NCBI GenBank assembly: GCA_020849855.1 | Contig: JADZFO010000040.1 | Coordinates: 62,001 to 126,000, forward strand | DNA length: 64,000 bases | Direction of reading: 5' to 3' | From: a bacterium | GTDB lineage: Bacteria > 4484-113 > JAFGCY01 | Part shown: positions 1-8,955 of the stretch, in pieces | Layout: each line of letters opens with the position of its first letter | Position numbering within the stretch: the stretch's first letter is position 1 | Program-made: the position numbers and the translations under genes | The notes under the pieces: model-generated | Databases searched by the model: none | Told to the model about the DNA's origin: nothing | The model's input: the letters and a program-made list of their open reading frames with translations, nothing else

Positions 1-1
1 C

Positions 2-1054
2 CGCTGCGATCTCGCCGAGCGCGAGGGCCAGCTGGCCCTGGCCGAGCTTGAGCGCAGGCGCCTGGACATTCTGCTGGAGGTCAGCGAGGCCTACTACGCG
101 GCCCTGATTGCCCAGCAGCGGCTGGCCCTGGCGGCGAAGCTGGAAGGGCTGCTGACCCAGGTGCAGGAGGTAGTGGCGCTCAAGGTGGAAGGCGGCAAGG
201 CGGCCCGCCTGGAGCTGACGCGCTCAGAGCTTGAGCTGCGCAACACTGCGCTGCAGCGCCAGCAGCGCGAGCGTGAGCTGGATGCCGCCATGCTGCGGCT
301 CAGCTCGTTGTGGGGAGGGCAGGGCGGCGAGTTCAGCCATGTCGCCGGGGCCCTGCTGCTGCCCGAGGAGGTTCCGGCCTCAGAGCAGCTACAGGCCCTG
401 CTGGACCAGAGCCCGGATGCCCTGCTTTGGGATGCCGAAAAGGAACTGCGCTCAGCCCGCCTGGCCCTGGCCAGCGCGGAAGCGCGCAAGGACTACACCA
501 TCAGCGGCGGCCTGGCCCGCTATGAAGAGACCGACAGTTTCGGTTTCAGCCTTGGGATCAGCTTTCCGCTGAAGCGCCGCAACCGTAACGAAGGCGCCAT
601 CCTGGAGGCCCAGGAATACCTCAACCAGGTCGAGAGCCTGCGCCAGGCCGACCTGCGGAGACAGTACCAGGCTCTGACAGAACAGTATGCCCGTCTGGCG
701 AATGCCCATGAGCTGGCCCGCTCCATCGAGCAGGACATCCTGCCGGTGGCGCTGGAGAGCTTTGAGCTGACCCAGCTTGGCTACCGCTATGGCAAGTTCA
801 CCCTGCTGGATGCCCTGGATGCCCAGCGTGTGCTGATCGAGGCCCAGGCCCAGCACCTGGAAGCCCTGGCGGAGTACCAGCTCGCCTCGGTGCAGATCGA
901 GCGGCTGATTGCGTCTCCCCTGGGCGACGCGCTGCAGCCGCAGGCAACAACACAGAACGAAAGCGCCGGATCAGATGCGGAATTAGAGGCCTCGGCCGGC
1001 GCGGCCGAAGAAGAGCTTCAGACAACCATCACAACCACAGGAGAGTCATCATGA
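2..1054 (+). CDS. TolC/CusC-type outer-membrane efflux channel, 5' truncated
   Basis: Outer-membrane factor of a tripartite metal efflux pump; the start lies before the window and 350 residues are visible. The frame is open from base 2 and shows the long amphipathic helices of the OEP family: LLEVSEAYYAALIAQQRLALA near the beginning, ELTRSELELR, and the second-half repeat with LTQLGYRYGKFTLLDALDAQ close to the C-terminus, the usual conserved stretch of CzcC/CusC/TolC proteins. The tail after that is Ser/Ala/Glu rich. The stop overlaps the next ATG (ATGA), so it is translationally coupled to the His-rich lipoprotein and the CusB/CusA-like genes behind it. Family assignment is firm; the transported metal is inferred from neighbours only. 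Confidence 0.9.
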   Translation, partial: RCDLAEREGQLALAELERRRLDILLEVSEAYYAALIAQQRLALAAKLEGLLTQVQEVVALKVEGGKAARLELTRSELELRNTALQRQQRERELDAAMLRLSSLWGGQGGEFSHVAGALLLPEEVPASEQLQALLDQSPDALLWDAEKELRSARLALASAEARKDYTISGGLARYEETDSFGFSLGISFPLKRRNRNEGAILEAQEYLNQVESLRQADLRRQYQALTEQYARLANAHELARSIEQDILPVALESFELTQLGYRYGKFTLLDALDAQRVLIEAQAQHLEALAEYQLASVQIERLIASPLGDALQPQATTQNESAGSDAELEASAGAAEEELQTTITTTGESS

Positions 1055-1506
1055 CCAGTGTTCTGCGCATCTTCCTTGTCTTCAGCGTCCTTTGCGGACT
1101 GCTTGTCTTCAGCGGCTGCTTCGAGCGCTTCACGCAAAAGAAGGCCACGGACAGCCACGCCGGCGAGACTGCCGAGGAGCATGCGGCTCACAGCGAGGAC
1201 GGCCACGAGGGCGAGACTGCTGAAGAGCACGCTGCCCACAGCGAGGATGGCCACGAGGGCGAGACTGCCGAGGAGCATGCGGCCCACAGCGAGGATGGCC
1301 ACGCCGGCGAAACTGCCGAGGAGCATGCCGCCCACAGCGAGGACGGCCACGAGGGCGAGACGGAAGAAGAGCATGCCTCCCACAGCGAGGACGAGCATCA
1401 GGAAGGCGAGGGGCATTCCCACGAAGGCGAAAGCGCCGAGGAGCATGCCGGGCACTCTGAGGAAGGCGGATCTGAAGCCGAGGGTGGGGAGGGCGCAGGC
1501 AAGTGA
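1051..1506 (+). CDS. His-rich tandem-repeat lipoprotein, putative periplasmic metal buffer
   Basis: A 151-residue protein of no family I recognise. Residues 1-22 form a lipoprotein signal and FSGC ends in the lipidation cysteine C23. From residue 38 there are five 16-residue units of the type GETAEEHAAHSEDGHE (38-53, 54-69, 70-85, 86-101, 102-117), followed by one degenerate unit near GESAEEHAGHSE. The units are rich in His, Glu and Asp and have no hydrophobic core, so the mature part is probably a flexible metal-binding tether. The gene sits between the outer-membrane channel and the membrane fusion protein with ATGA and GTGA overlaps on both sides, so it should be made with the pump. A periplasmic metal sponge or relay role is inference. 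The copies are almost identical in DNA, indicating recent expansion. Confidence 0.8.
   Translation: MTSVLRIFLVFSVLCGLLVFSGCFERFTQKKATDSHAGETAEEHAAHSEDGHEGETAEEHAAHSEDGHEGETAEEHAAHSEDGHAGETAEEHAAHSEDGHEGETEEEHASHSEDEHQEGEGHSHEGESAEEHAGHSEEGGSEAEGGEGAGK
1162..1401 (+). repeat. Five 48-bp in-frame tandem repeats
   Basis: Five consecutive 48-nt units encode the 16-residue His/Glu unit of the lipoprotein. Units 1-4 differ at only a few positions and unit 5 is more diverged. The unit length is a multiple of three, so copy number can change without a frameshift. A related but shorter motif recurs in the following gene. Confidence 0.9.
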
Positions 1507-2876
1507 TCCTGACACGACATGGCCTGGCGGCTTTGGCCGTCTACCTGCTGAGCGGCTGCCTGCTGTGTGCCTGCCCGGCCCGGGAAAAGGCTGCCACTGA
1601 TCCGCATGCGGGGGAAAGTGCTGAGGAGCATGCAGCGCACAGCGAAGGCGGCGCGGAACATGGCGAGGACAGCCACAGCGGTGAGAGCGCTGAAGAGCAT
1701 GCGGCGCATGCTGAACATGCCGAGCATGATGAGCACGGCGCCAGCGACGAGGAAGGCGGCCATGAAGGCCACGACCACGCGGAGCTGGTGAAGCTCAGCC
1801 CCGAGCAGCTGCGGCAGTATGGCGTCAAGATCGCCAGCGCCTCCGGCGGCAGGCTGGAGCAGTACCTGACCCTGCCGGGCGAGGCGGCGGTGAATGCCGA
1901 CACTGTCGGCCATGTGCTGCCCAAGCTGCCCGGCGTGGTTAAGAGCGTGCATGCCAATATCGGCGACCAGGTGCGCAAAGGCCAGCTGCTGGCCGTCATC
2001 GAAAGCCGTGAGCTGGCCGAAGCCAAGGCAGACTACATCGCCGCAAAGGAGCGCCTGAGCATCGCCCAGGCCGCCAGCGAGCGCGAGCGCGGCCTGTTTG
2101 AAAAGGGCATCTCCCCGGAGCAGGACTATATCGACGCCCAGAACCACGTCCGGGAGACCGAGATCGAGGTCCGGGCCGCCGAGCAGTCCCTCTCCGCCCT
2201 TGGGCTGAGCAAGGCCCAGCTGGAGAAGCTGCTGCAGGATCCCCACAGCGGCCTGACCCGCTATGAAGTCCACGCGCCCAGTTCCGGCCGTGTGCTGGAA
2301 AAGCACGTGTCCGTCGGAGAAATGGTTGACAGCGCTTCAGAGCTCTTCCTGGTGGCTGATCTCAGCACTGTCTGGGTCAACCTGAACGTCAGCCAGAAGG
2401 ATCTGCCGCGGGTCAGCGAAGGCCAGAAGGTACGCATCCGTTTCAGCCCCACCGCGATGGCCGAGGGCGCTGACCTGCCCCCGGGAGACAGCGGCATCCC
2501 GGATGCCGAAGGCAGGATCGACTACATCGACGCCCTGCTGTCCGAGGACACGCGCAGCGCGCAGGCCCGCATAGTTCTGGACAACCCTGATGGCGTCTGG
2601 AAGCCGGGGATGTTCGTCACCGGGCTGCTGGCGGTGGGCGGCGACGCGGTCGATGTGCTGGTGCCGCTGGAGTCGATCATCAAGTTCGAAGGTCAGCAGA
2701 CTGTGTTCGTGCAGGACGCGCACGGCTTTGAGCCGCGGACGGTAACGCTCGGCCGCCAGTCGGCCACCCATGCCGAGGTGCTTTCCGGTCTGAAAGCCGG
2801 CGAGAGCTTTGTTATCGCTGGGGCATTCATGGTGAAGGCCGAGATCGGCAAGAGCGAGGCCAGCCATGGGCACTAG
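1503..2876 (+). CDS. CusB/CzcB-like membrane fusion protein with His-rich N-terminus
   Basis: Periplasmic adaptor (HlyD/RND membrane fusion family) linking the RND pump to the outer-membrane channel. The start is GTG overlapping the previous stop. Residues 1-19 form a lipoprotein signal with LSGC at 16-19; a second candidate is LCAC at 21-24. Residues 35-92 are His-rich and contain GESAEEHAAH twice (37-46 and 60-69), the same motif as the repeat lipoprotein upstream. The adaptor core follows: a biotinyl-lipoyl half near KLPGVVKSVHANIGDQVRKG, an alpha-hairpin about 175-240, the second lipoyl half near APSSGRVLEKHVSVGEMV, then beta-barrel and membrane-proximal domains. Histidine-rich N-termini are known in CzcB-like proteins. 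The substrate is probably a divalent cation or Cu/Ag; the sequence does not decide. Confidence 0.92.
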   Translation: MILTRHGLAALAVYLLSGCLLCACPAREKAATDPHAGESAEEHAAHSEGGAEHGEDSHSGESAEEHAAHAEHAEHDEHGASDEEGGHEGHDHAELVKLSPEQLRQYGVKIASASGGRLEQYLTLPGEAAVNADTVGHVLPKLPGVVKSVHANIGDQVRKGQLLAVIESRELAEAKADYIAAKERLSIAQAASERERGLFEKGISPEQDYIDAQNHVRETEIEVRAAEQSLSALGLSKAQLEKLLQDPHSGLTRYEVHAPSSGRVLEKHVSVGEMVDSASELFLVADLSTVWVNLNVSQKDLPRVSEGQKVRIRFSPTAMAEGADLPPGDSGIPDAEGRIDYIDALLSEDTRSAQARIVLDNPDGVWKPGMFVTGLLAVGGDAVDVLVPLESIIKFEGQQTVFVQDAHGFEPRTVTLGRQSATHAEVLSGLKAGESFVIAGAFMVKAEIGKSEASHGH

Positions 2877-2917
2877 CCACAAGCGCGGACCTGCCGGCAG
2901 CGCTTCGGGGCCTGCCC

Positions 2918-5900
2918 ATGCTTGAGCGCATACTCCAGTTCTCAATCCAGCAGCGGATTCTGGTCATTGTGCTTGTCCTGGGCGCCGCGGCCTACGGCGT
3001 CTTCGCCTTCCAGCGCCTGCCGATCGACGCGGTGCCGGATATCACCAATAACCAGATCCAGATCAATGTTGAGGTTCCCGGCCTCTCGCTGAACGAAGTC
3101 GAAAAGCAGGTGACCTTTCCCATCGAGACCGCGCTTGCCGGTGTGCCCGGCCTCAAGTACACGCGCAGCCTGTCCCGCAATGCCTTTGCCCAGGTGACTG
3201 CCGTCTTCGAGGACAAGGTCAGCATCTATTTTGCGCGCCAGCAGGTCAGTGAGCGCCTCAGTGAAGCGCGGGAATCGCTGCCTGAGGGCGCTGAGCCCCT
3301 GATGGGGCCGATAGCCACCGGCCTGGGCGAAGTCTATATGTGGACGGTCGAGTACGAGCATCCGCATGGGGAAGGCGCGGAGGTCCGGGATGGCGAGCCC
3401 GGCTGGCAGCCGGATGGCAGTTATCTCACCCCGGAAGGCGAGCGGCTGCAAAGCGATGTTGAGCTGGCCGCCTACCTGCGCACCCTGCAGGACTGGGTAA
3501 TCTCGCCGCAGCTCAAGAGCCTGATCCCTAACCTGGCCGGCGTGGACTCTATCGGCGGCTATGTGAAGCAGTACCACGTCGAGCCGGACCCCATGAAGCT
3601 GGTCAGCTATGGCTTCAGCTTCGGCGATCTGCTGGAGGCCCTTGAGAGCAACAACCTCAGCACCGGCGCGGGCTACATCGAGCGCGCCGGCGAGAGCTAC
3701 CTGGTCCGGGCGGAGGGGCGGATCGCCTCGATCCCCGAGATCGAGCAGATTGTGATCGGCAGCCACGACGGCACCCCTGTGCACATCCATGACGTGGCCA
3801 CGGTCAGGATCGGCAAGGAACTGCGCACCGGCAGCGCCAGCGAGAATGGCGAGGAAGTCGTGGTGGGCACCGCGGTCATGCTGCTGGGTGCCAACAGCCG
3901 GACCGTCGCGAAGGACGTGGACGCCGCCATGCCGGCCGTGCGCGCCACGATGCCGCCGGACATCGCCATCAAAACTGTGCTCAACCGCACCAAACTGGTG
4001 GATGCCACCATCGACACGGTCAAGCGCAACCTCATCGAGGGCGCCATCCTGGTCATCGTGGTGCTGTTCCTGCTGCTCGGCAACTTCCGCGCCGCGCTGA
4101 TCTGCGCCATGGCAATCCCCCTCGCGATGCTGATGACGGTTTCCGGCATGGTGCACAGCAAGATCAGCGGCAACCTGATGAGCCTTGGCGCCATCGACTT
4201 CGGCCTGATCGTCGATGGCGCGGTGATCATCGTCGAAAACTGTCTGCGCCTGCTGGCTGAAAAACAGCACGAGCTGGGCCGCACCCTGACCCTGCAGGAG
4301 CGACTTAAGGTGGTGCTGCGGGCCAGCACCCAGGTGCGCTCGGCAACCGCATTCGGCGAAGCGATCATCATCACGGTCTACTTCCCGCTGCTGGCGCTCA
4401 CAGGCATTGAAGGCAAGATGTTCCAGCCGATGGCCTATACGGTCATCTTCGCCCTCATTGCCGCCTTCATCCTCAGCCTCACCTTCGTGCCGGCCATGGT
4501 CGCGATCTTCGTCAGCGGCCGCGTGGTGGAAAAGGAGAACTTCGCCGTCGCCGCCCTGAAAAGGGTCTACGAACCCACGCTGCGCTGGGCCCTGCGCTGG
4601 CGCTATGCGGTGCTGGGCATCGGCGTCGCCAGCTTCCTTGGCGCCCTGTGGATGTTCCAGGGCCTGGGCCAGGAGTTCATACCCACCCTGGACGAGAAGG
4701 ACCTGGCGGTCCACGCCATGCGCATTCCCTCCACCAGCGTGACCCAGTCCACAACAATGCAGTTCGAGGTCGAGAAGACCATCTCAGCCTTCCCAGAAGT
4801 GGCCTTTGTCTACTCCAAGACCGGCACGGCGGAGATGGCCTTTGACCCGATGCCGCCAAGCGTATCGGACACCTTTGTCATCTTCAGGCCCGTCGAGGAG
4901 TGGCCAAACCCGGATGAACCCAAGGCCGAGCTGGTCGAGCGGATCGAGGACGCCCTCGTCCAGCTGCCGGGGAACAACTACGAGTTCACCCAGCCGATCC
5001 AGATGCGCTTCAACGAGCTCATCGCCGGCGTGCGCAGCGATGTTGCGGTGAAGGTCTATGGCGAGGATATGGACCAGATGCTGAAGTCCGCAAACCAGAT
5101 CGCGCGGATCCTGCGCGAGGTCCCGGGAGCCGCCGACGTCAAGGTTGAGCAGGTCACCGGCCTGCCCGTTATGACCGTGCGGCCGGACCGCCAGGCCCTC
5201 GCGCGCTATGGCCTCTCGGTGCAGGATGTCCAGGACGTGCTGGCCATCGCCGTGGGCGGGCGTGAGGCAGGGCAGGTCTTTGAGGGTGACCGCCGCTTTG
5301 AGCTGATCGTCAGGATGCCCGAAGCACTGCGCGAGAATCAGGCGGTGCTGGAAGCTCTGCCGGTGCCGCTTCCGGCCGCGCAGGGCAGCGGGGGCCTGAC
5401 CCCCGCCGGCTACACCGAGATATCCGGCCGGCCCGGTTATCTGGCCCTGGGCCAGCTGGCCGACATTGAGATCAGCGAAGGACCCAACCAGATCAGCCGT
5501 GAGAACGGCAAGCGGCGCATCGTGGTGCAGTCAAATGTCCGCGGGCGCGACATCGGCTCTTTCGTTGCCGATGCCCAGGCGGCGATTGACAAAGACCTTG
5601 AGCTGCCCAGCGGCTACTGGCTGGACTGGGGCGGCCAGTTCGAGAACCTCGTGGAAGCGCGCAAGCGCCTTTCCATCGTTGTGCCGGTCTGCTTCCTGCT
5701 GATCCTGATGCTGCTCTACACGGCCTTTGGCACGCTGCGCCATGCCCTGATGGTCTTCAGCGCCATTCCCCTGGCCCTCTCCGGAGGAATCCTCGCGCTG
5801 TGGCTGCGCCTGATGCCCTTCAGCATCACAGCGGCGGTGGGCTTCATCGCACTGTCCGGCGTGGCGGTCCTCAACGGCCTGGTGATGGTGAGCTATATCA

Positions 5901-6184
5901 ACCAGCTTCGGCGCGAGGGCATGCCTTTGGATGAGGCGATCATCCAGGGTGCGCTGACCCGCCTGCGTCCGGTGATGATCACCGCCCTGGTGGCCTCGCT
6001 GGGCTTTGTGCCGATGGCCCTGGCCCACGGCACCGGTGCCGAGGTGCAAAAGCCGCTGGCGACCGTGGTCATCGGCGGTCTCATCTCCAGCACCCTGCTG
6101 ACCCTGATCGTGCTGCCGGCGCTGTACCGCATCGTCGAGCGCAGCAATCGGCCCCTCGAGCCACAGGCCGAGGGCTCGGACTAA
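2918..6184 (+). CDS. Heavy-metal efflux RND pump (CusA/CzcA family)
   Basis: Proton-driven inner-membrane pump of the HME-RND family, 1088 residues, close to the usual 1040-1060. The first transmembrane helix is near residues 10-30. The TM4 signature GAIDFGLIVDGAVIIVEN places the proton-relay acids at D427, D433 and E440, matching the CzcA-type pattern DFGxxxDGA. Two RND halves are visible: hydrophobic clusters about 370-560 and 900-1070 with periplasmic porter loops between. A somewhat enlarged loop at about 145-190 (rich in Glu, Gly, Pro) accounts for the extra length. It lies 41 bp behind the fusion protein in the same operon. Family certain; metal specificity (Zn/Co/Cd or Cu/Ag) open. The Cys-rich copper-storage-like gene behind it makes copper plausible. 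Confidence 0.95.
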   Translation: MLERILQFSIQQRILVIVLVLGAAAYGVFAFQRLPIDAVPDITNNQIQINVEVPGLSLNEVEKQVTFPIETALAGVPGLKYTRSLSRNAFAQVTAVFEDKVSIYFARQQVSERLSEARESLPEGAEPLMGPIATGLGEVYMWTVEYEHPHGEGAEVRDGEPGWQPDGSYLTPEGERLQSDVELAAYLRTLQDWVISPQLKSLIPNLAGVDSIGGYVKQYHVEPDPMKLVSYGFSFGDLLEALESNNLSTGAGYIERAGESYLVRAEGRIASIPEIEQIVIGSHDGTPVHIHDVATVRIGKELRTGSASENGEEVVVGTAVMLLGANSRTVAKDVDAAMPAVRATMPPDIAIKTVLNRTKLVDATIDTVKRNLIEGAILVIVVLFLLLGNFRAALICAMAIPLAMLMTVSGMVHSKISGNLMSLGAIDFGLIVDGAVIIVENCLRLLAEKQHELGRTLTLQERLKVVLRASTQVRSATAFGEAIIITVYFPLLALTGIEGKMFQPMAYTVIFALIAAFILSLTFVPAMVAIFVSGRVVEKENFAVAALKRVYEPTLRWALRWRYAVLGIGVASFLGALWMFQGLGQEFIPTLDEKDLAVHAMRIPSTSVTQSTTMQFEVEKTISAFPEVAFVYSKTGTAEMAFDPMPPSVSDTFVIFRPVEEWPNPDEPKAELVERIEDALVQLPGNNYEFTQPIQMRFNELIAGVRSDVAVKVYGEDMDQMLKSANQIARILREVPGAADVKVEQVTGLPVMTVRPDRQALARYGLSVQDVQDVLAIAVGGREAGQVFEGDRRFELIVRMPEALRENQAVLEALPVPLPAAQGSGGLTPAGYTEISGRPGYLALGQLADIEISEGPNQISRENGKRRIVVQSNVRGRDIGSFVADAQAAIDKDLELPSGYWLDWGGQFENLVEARKRLSIVVPVCFLLILMLLYTAFGTLRHALMVFSAIPLALSGGILALWLRLMPFSITAAVGFIALSGVAVLNGLVMVSYINQLRREGMPLDEAIIQGALTRLRPVMITALVASLGFVPMALAHGTGAEVQKPLATVVIGGLISSTLLTLIVLPALYRIVERSNRPLEPQAEGSD

Positions 6185-6194
6185 GCTGCAATTG

Positions 6195-6228
6195 GAGCCG
6201 GCGGTGGCTTCTGCGCTGCCGCCGGCTC
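6195..6228 (+). terminator. Hairpin after the efflux operon
   Basis: A perfect 10-bp stem (GAGCCGGCGG with its complement) and a 14-nt loop begin 10 bp after the pump's stop codon. No T-run follows, so it could be a Rho-assisted end or an mRNA-stabilising hairpin. Confidence 0.4.
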
Positions 6229-6313
6229 TCAGCTCTGGGCGCGGCCGCGCGGGAACATGCCCGCGGGCAGGCAGGTATATGCCTCTGCGCGGATACATCC
6301 GCCGGAGAAGGCC

Positions 6314-6733
6314 ATGTCAATCGAAAACATGCTGCATACCCACCCGCTCTATGTTGAGCAGGACCGCCGTCTGGTCAACACCATTGATGAGTGTTTTGTC
6401 TGCGCCGCGCACTGCAACGTCTGCGCCGATGCCTGCCTGGGTGAAGAGCACGTGGCGGCGCTGCGCCACTGCATTGAGCTGAACCAGGTGTGCGCCGACC
6501 TCTGCCAGACCACCGGCCGCTTCCTGTCCAGGCTCACGGTCAACGACAACCTGCTGCAGGAAGAGCTGCTGGCCACCTGCGAACGCGCCTGCCGCCTCTG
6601 CGCCGATGAATGCGAGATGCACGCGCAGCAGCACCAGCACTGCAAGATTTGCGCGGAAGCCTGTCGCCGCTGTGCCGGTGCCTGCTCTGCCTACCGCGAT
6701 CACCGCGTGACAGGGATGAGCGTGGGCGCGTAA
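6314..6733 (+). CDS. Four-helix-bundle copper-storage-like protein (DUF326/Csp)
   Basis: A 139-residue protein with 17 cysteines spaced along amphipathic helices, such as DECFVCAAHCNVCADAC and CERACRLCADEC. This is the layout of the Csp/DUF326 family, whose tetramers hold Cu(I) inside four-helix bundles. There is no signal peptide, which resembles the cytosolic Csp3 type. The ATG at 6314 is chosen because GGAGAAGG lies just before it and the first helix begins right after; an upstream in-frame ATG at 6257 would add an unrelated 19-residue leader. It follows the RND operon by 129 bp, across the hairpin, so it may be a separate transcript. Together they suggest a copper detoxification locus combining export and storage. 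Copper binding is inferred from the family. Confidence 0.85.
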   Translation: MSIENMLHTHPLYVEQDRRLVNTIDECFVCAAHCNVCADACLGEEHVAALRHCIELNQVCADLCQTTGRFLSRLTVNDNLLQEELLATCERACRLCADECEMHAQQHQHCKICAEACRRCAGACSAYRDHRVTGMSVGA

Positions 6734-6785
6734 AGGCAGCAGAGCAGAGAGTCGTGTAGGGGAGGGGTAGAGGGCGAAGGAGATC

Positions 6786-6861
<76 letters not shown>

Positions 6862-6937
6862 CGGAGACAATACAGCAGGCGGGCGGCGATGTCAAATCAG
6901 CTGCACTGGTCACAGCGTGTTTCGATGCCTCTGCTGC

Positions 6938-6943
6938 TATGCT
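6938..6943 (+). promoter_or_regulatory. -10-like box 6 nt before the crotonase start
   Basis: TATGCT preceded by TGC (extended -10). The ATG follows after 6 nt, so transcription would begin at or next to the start codon. The same box with almost the same flanks precedes the gene at 30180. Confidence 0.5.
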
Positions 6944-6949
6944 GATCTC

Positions 6950-8179
6950 ATGCACGCATCAGCATTGAGCGCCGGCGCTGAGTTCGGGCCAGCCCTCTAC
7001 ACTGGCCCGCAGGGCTATGCCAGTCTGACCCCGGTCAGCTTCAGCGGTCGCAGCGGCTTTCTGCTGCACTACCGCAACCCTGACCCGCGCAAACTGCACG
7101 CCGTGGACAGCCAGGGCATGCGGGAGCTCTCCGAGGCCCTGGCCGCGCTGGAAAGCACTGTGGCCGCCGGCGACGCGCTGGTGGCCAGCGCCGTTGCCAG
7201 TGGCGAGCCGCATCCCGAAGCGGATGAGCTGGCCTCCTTTTGCGTCATCCATGGCGACTACGACCCGGTCCACGCCGGCGCGGACATCACCGAGTTCGCC
7301 GGTGACCCGGACTACAGCGCCATCCACCAGCACATGCTGCGCGGTGTGGATATCGACACGCGCATTAAAAAGCTCTGGCCGCGCCTGCGCACAGTGGGGG
7401 TCTACTGCGGCGAGCGCTTCGGCGGCAGCGTCGAGTGGCCCATGTTCGCCCAGTGGGCTGTCTGTGACAGCCGCACGCGTATCCAGTACAGCGAGGTGCA
7501 GCTGGGCATTGTCCCGGGCTGGGACGGCATCCTTAACTCCCTGCTGCACAGCACCCCGCTGAACGCCGAGTACATGTGCGCCACCGGCAATCCCCTGACG
7601 GCCCAGCAGATGTTCAGCGCCGGCTTTGTCCAGGGCATCGTTGACGCCCCGGCCCCGCCCGACCGGGCCGCGATCCCGCCCGAGGAATACCCGCAGGCCT
7701 GGAAGCACTACGCCGCACAGCGCCAGGCGGAGCTGCTGCTGGCGGCGCTGACCCTGGCCTGCAGCGCCGAGCTGCACCGCCCGCAGGCGCAGGACCTGGT
7801 GAGCCCCGAGGCGATGCACGAGGAGATCCGCCGGCGCAGCCGCTATGAGGCCTATGCTGCTCTGCGCGACCAGATCGCGGCCGAGGCCGCCGCACTGGCC
7901 CCAGCGGATGCGGAGGGCCTCAAGGCCCTGAACCGCAAGGCCGCGGCAGAGGTGGCAAAGCTTGGCAAGCCCCTGGCCCCGCTGGCGGTCAGCGGCGTGC
8001 AGGATTTCATTGAGCGCTGGCGCGGCCTGGACAACGAAGAGCTGCTCTCGCGCTTCCATGAGATCGGGACTGAGGAAGCTGCGCTGATCGACCGCCTGAT
8101 GCAGACCGAGCACCGCAGGGTTGGCGTCAATGCGGTCCTCAGCAAGAACCCGGCGGAGAGGGTCGCGGTCTTTGACTGA
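6950..8179 (+). CDS. Divergent crotonase (enoyl-CoA hydratase/isomerase) superfamily protein
   Basis: A 409-residue protein with a crotonase core. AGADITEF (109-116) matches the first oxyanion-hole segment (AGADI). FGGSVEWPM and SEVQLGIVPG match the two segments that carry the catalytic acids, giving candidates E162 and E182. The fold normally takes about 260 residues; here an N-terminal part of about 90 and a C-terminal helical part of about 150 are added, as in HIBYL-CoA hydrolase-sized members. It probably acts on an acyl-CoA thioester in the cytoplasm, but hydratase, isomerase or hydrolase cannot be told apart. The start is the ATG 6 nt after a -10-like box. It is a single gene converging on the liv operon with a 2-bp gap. 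Confidence 0.75.
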   Translation: MHASALSAGAEFGPALYTGPQGYASLTPVSFSGRSGFLLHYRNPDPRKLHAVDSQGMRELSEALAALESTVAAGDALVASAVASGEPHPEADELASFCVIHGDYDPVHAGADITEFAGDPDYSAIHQHMLRGVDIDTRIKKLWPRLRTVGVYCGERFGGSVEWPMFAQWAVCDSRTRIQYSEVQLGIVPGWDGILNSLLHSTPLNAEYMCATGNPLTAQQMFSAGFVQGIVDAPAPPDRAAIPPEEYPQAWKHYAAQRQAELLLAALTLACSAELHRPQAQDLVSPEAMHEEIRRRSRYEAYAALRDQIAAEAAALAPADAEGLKALNRKAAAEVAKLGKPLAPLAVSGVQDFIERWRGLDNEELLSRFHEIGTEEAALIDRLMQTEHRRVGVNAVLSKNPAERVAVFD

Positions 8180-8181
8180 GC

Positions 8182-8955
8182 CTAACCGCCCAGATAAGCG
8201 GCCTTGACCTTGTCATCGGCCAGCAGCTCCGCGCCGCTGCCCTGCATGACGATCTCGCCAAGCTGCAGCACATAGGCCCGGTGGCTGATCTTCAGCGCCT
8301 GGTAGGCGTTCTGCTCCACCAGCAGGATGGTCTTGCCTTCGTTGTTGAGCAGCACGATCTTCTCGAATATCTCCTGCACCAGGTTCGGCGCCAGGCCCAG
8401 GCTGGGCTCGTCCAGCAGCAGGATCTCCGGGTTCTGCATCATGGCCCGCGCCAGGGCCAGCATCTGCTGCTCGCCGCCGGAGAGCGTGCCGGCAAGCTGT
8501 GACAGCCTCTCCTTGACCCGCGGGAAGAGCGTATAGACCTCTTCCAGCAGCGCGGCCTTCCTGGCCTTGTCCCGCGTGATCAGCGCGCCGATCTCCAGGT
8601 TCTCGCGCACGCTCAGGTTCAGGAAGATCCGGCGGCCCTCCGGGCTCAGGCTGACGCCCTTACGCACGATCTCAAAAGCATGCATGTTCGTGATCGCCTG
8701 GCCGCGCAGCAGCACCTGGCCGCTCTGGCACTTCACAAGGCCCATCACGGTGTTCATCGTCGTGCTCTTGCCGGCGCCGTTGCCGCCGATCAGGGTCACG
8801 ATCTCCCCGCGCCGGACGCTGAAGTTGATCCCGTGCAGGGCCTTCACCGCCCCATAGGCCACATGCAGGTCGCGGGCCTCCAGCACGGTAGTCGCGTCCT
8901 GAACGGTGTTCTGCAGCAGGCGCTGGCTGCCGTGGTCAAGCGGGGCGCTGCTCAT
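8182..8955 (-). CDS. livF: Branched-chain amino acid ABC transporter ATPase LivF
   Basis: 257-residue ATPase of the high-affinity branched-chain amino acid importer. Walker A is GGNGAGKST (57-65), the signature is LSGGEQQM, and Walker B is ILLLDEPSLGLAP, a LivF hallmark. It works as a heterodimer with LivG on the LivH/LivM permease. Its ATG overlaps the livG stop (ATGA), and GGAG precedes it. It is the last gene of the livH-livM-livG-livF operon. The N-terminal 20 residues before the fold are longer than usual. The substrate may be Leu/Ile/Val or another small amide or amino acid, because this family is broad. Confidence 0.93.
   Translation of the reverse strand: MSSAPLDHGSQRLLQNTVQDATTVLEARDLHVAYGAVKALHGINFSVRRGEIVTLIGGNGAGKSTTMNTVMGLVKCQSGQVLLRGQAITNMHAFEIVRKGVSLSPEGRRIFLNLSVRENLEIGALITRDKARKAALLEEVYTLFPRVKERLSQLAGTLSGGEQQMLALARAMMQNPEILLLDEPSLGLAPNLVQEIFEKIVLLNNEGKTILLVEQNAYQALKISHRAYVLQLGEIVMQGSGAELLADDKVKAAYLGG

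Noticed and set aside
1162..1401. CRISPR-like appearance of regularly spaced repeats
   Set aside because: Repeats are contiguous, in frame, and encode a periodic protein; there are no spacers.
2942..4714. 590-codon open frame antisense to the RND pump
   Set aside because: Shadow of a strongly coding GC-rich gene; the sequence has His/Asp/Gln-rich low-quality composition and no start signal.
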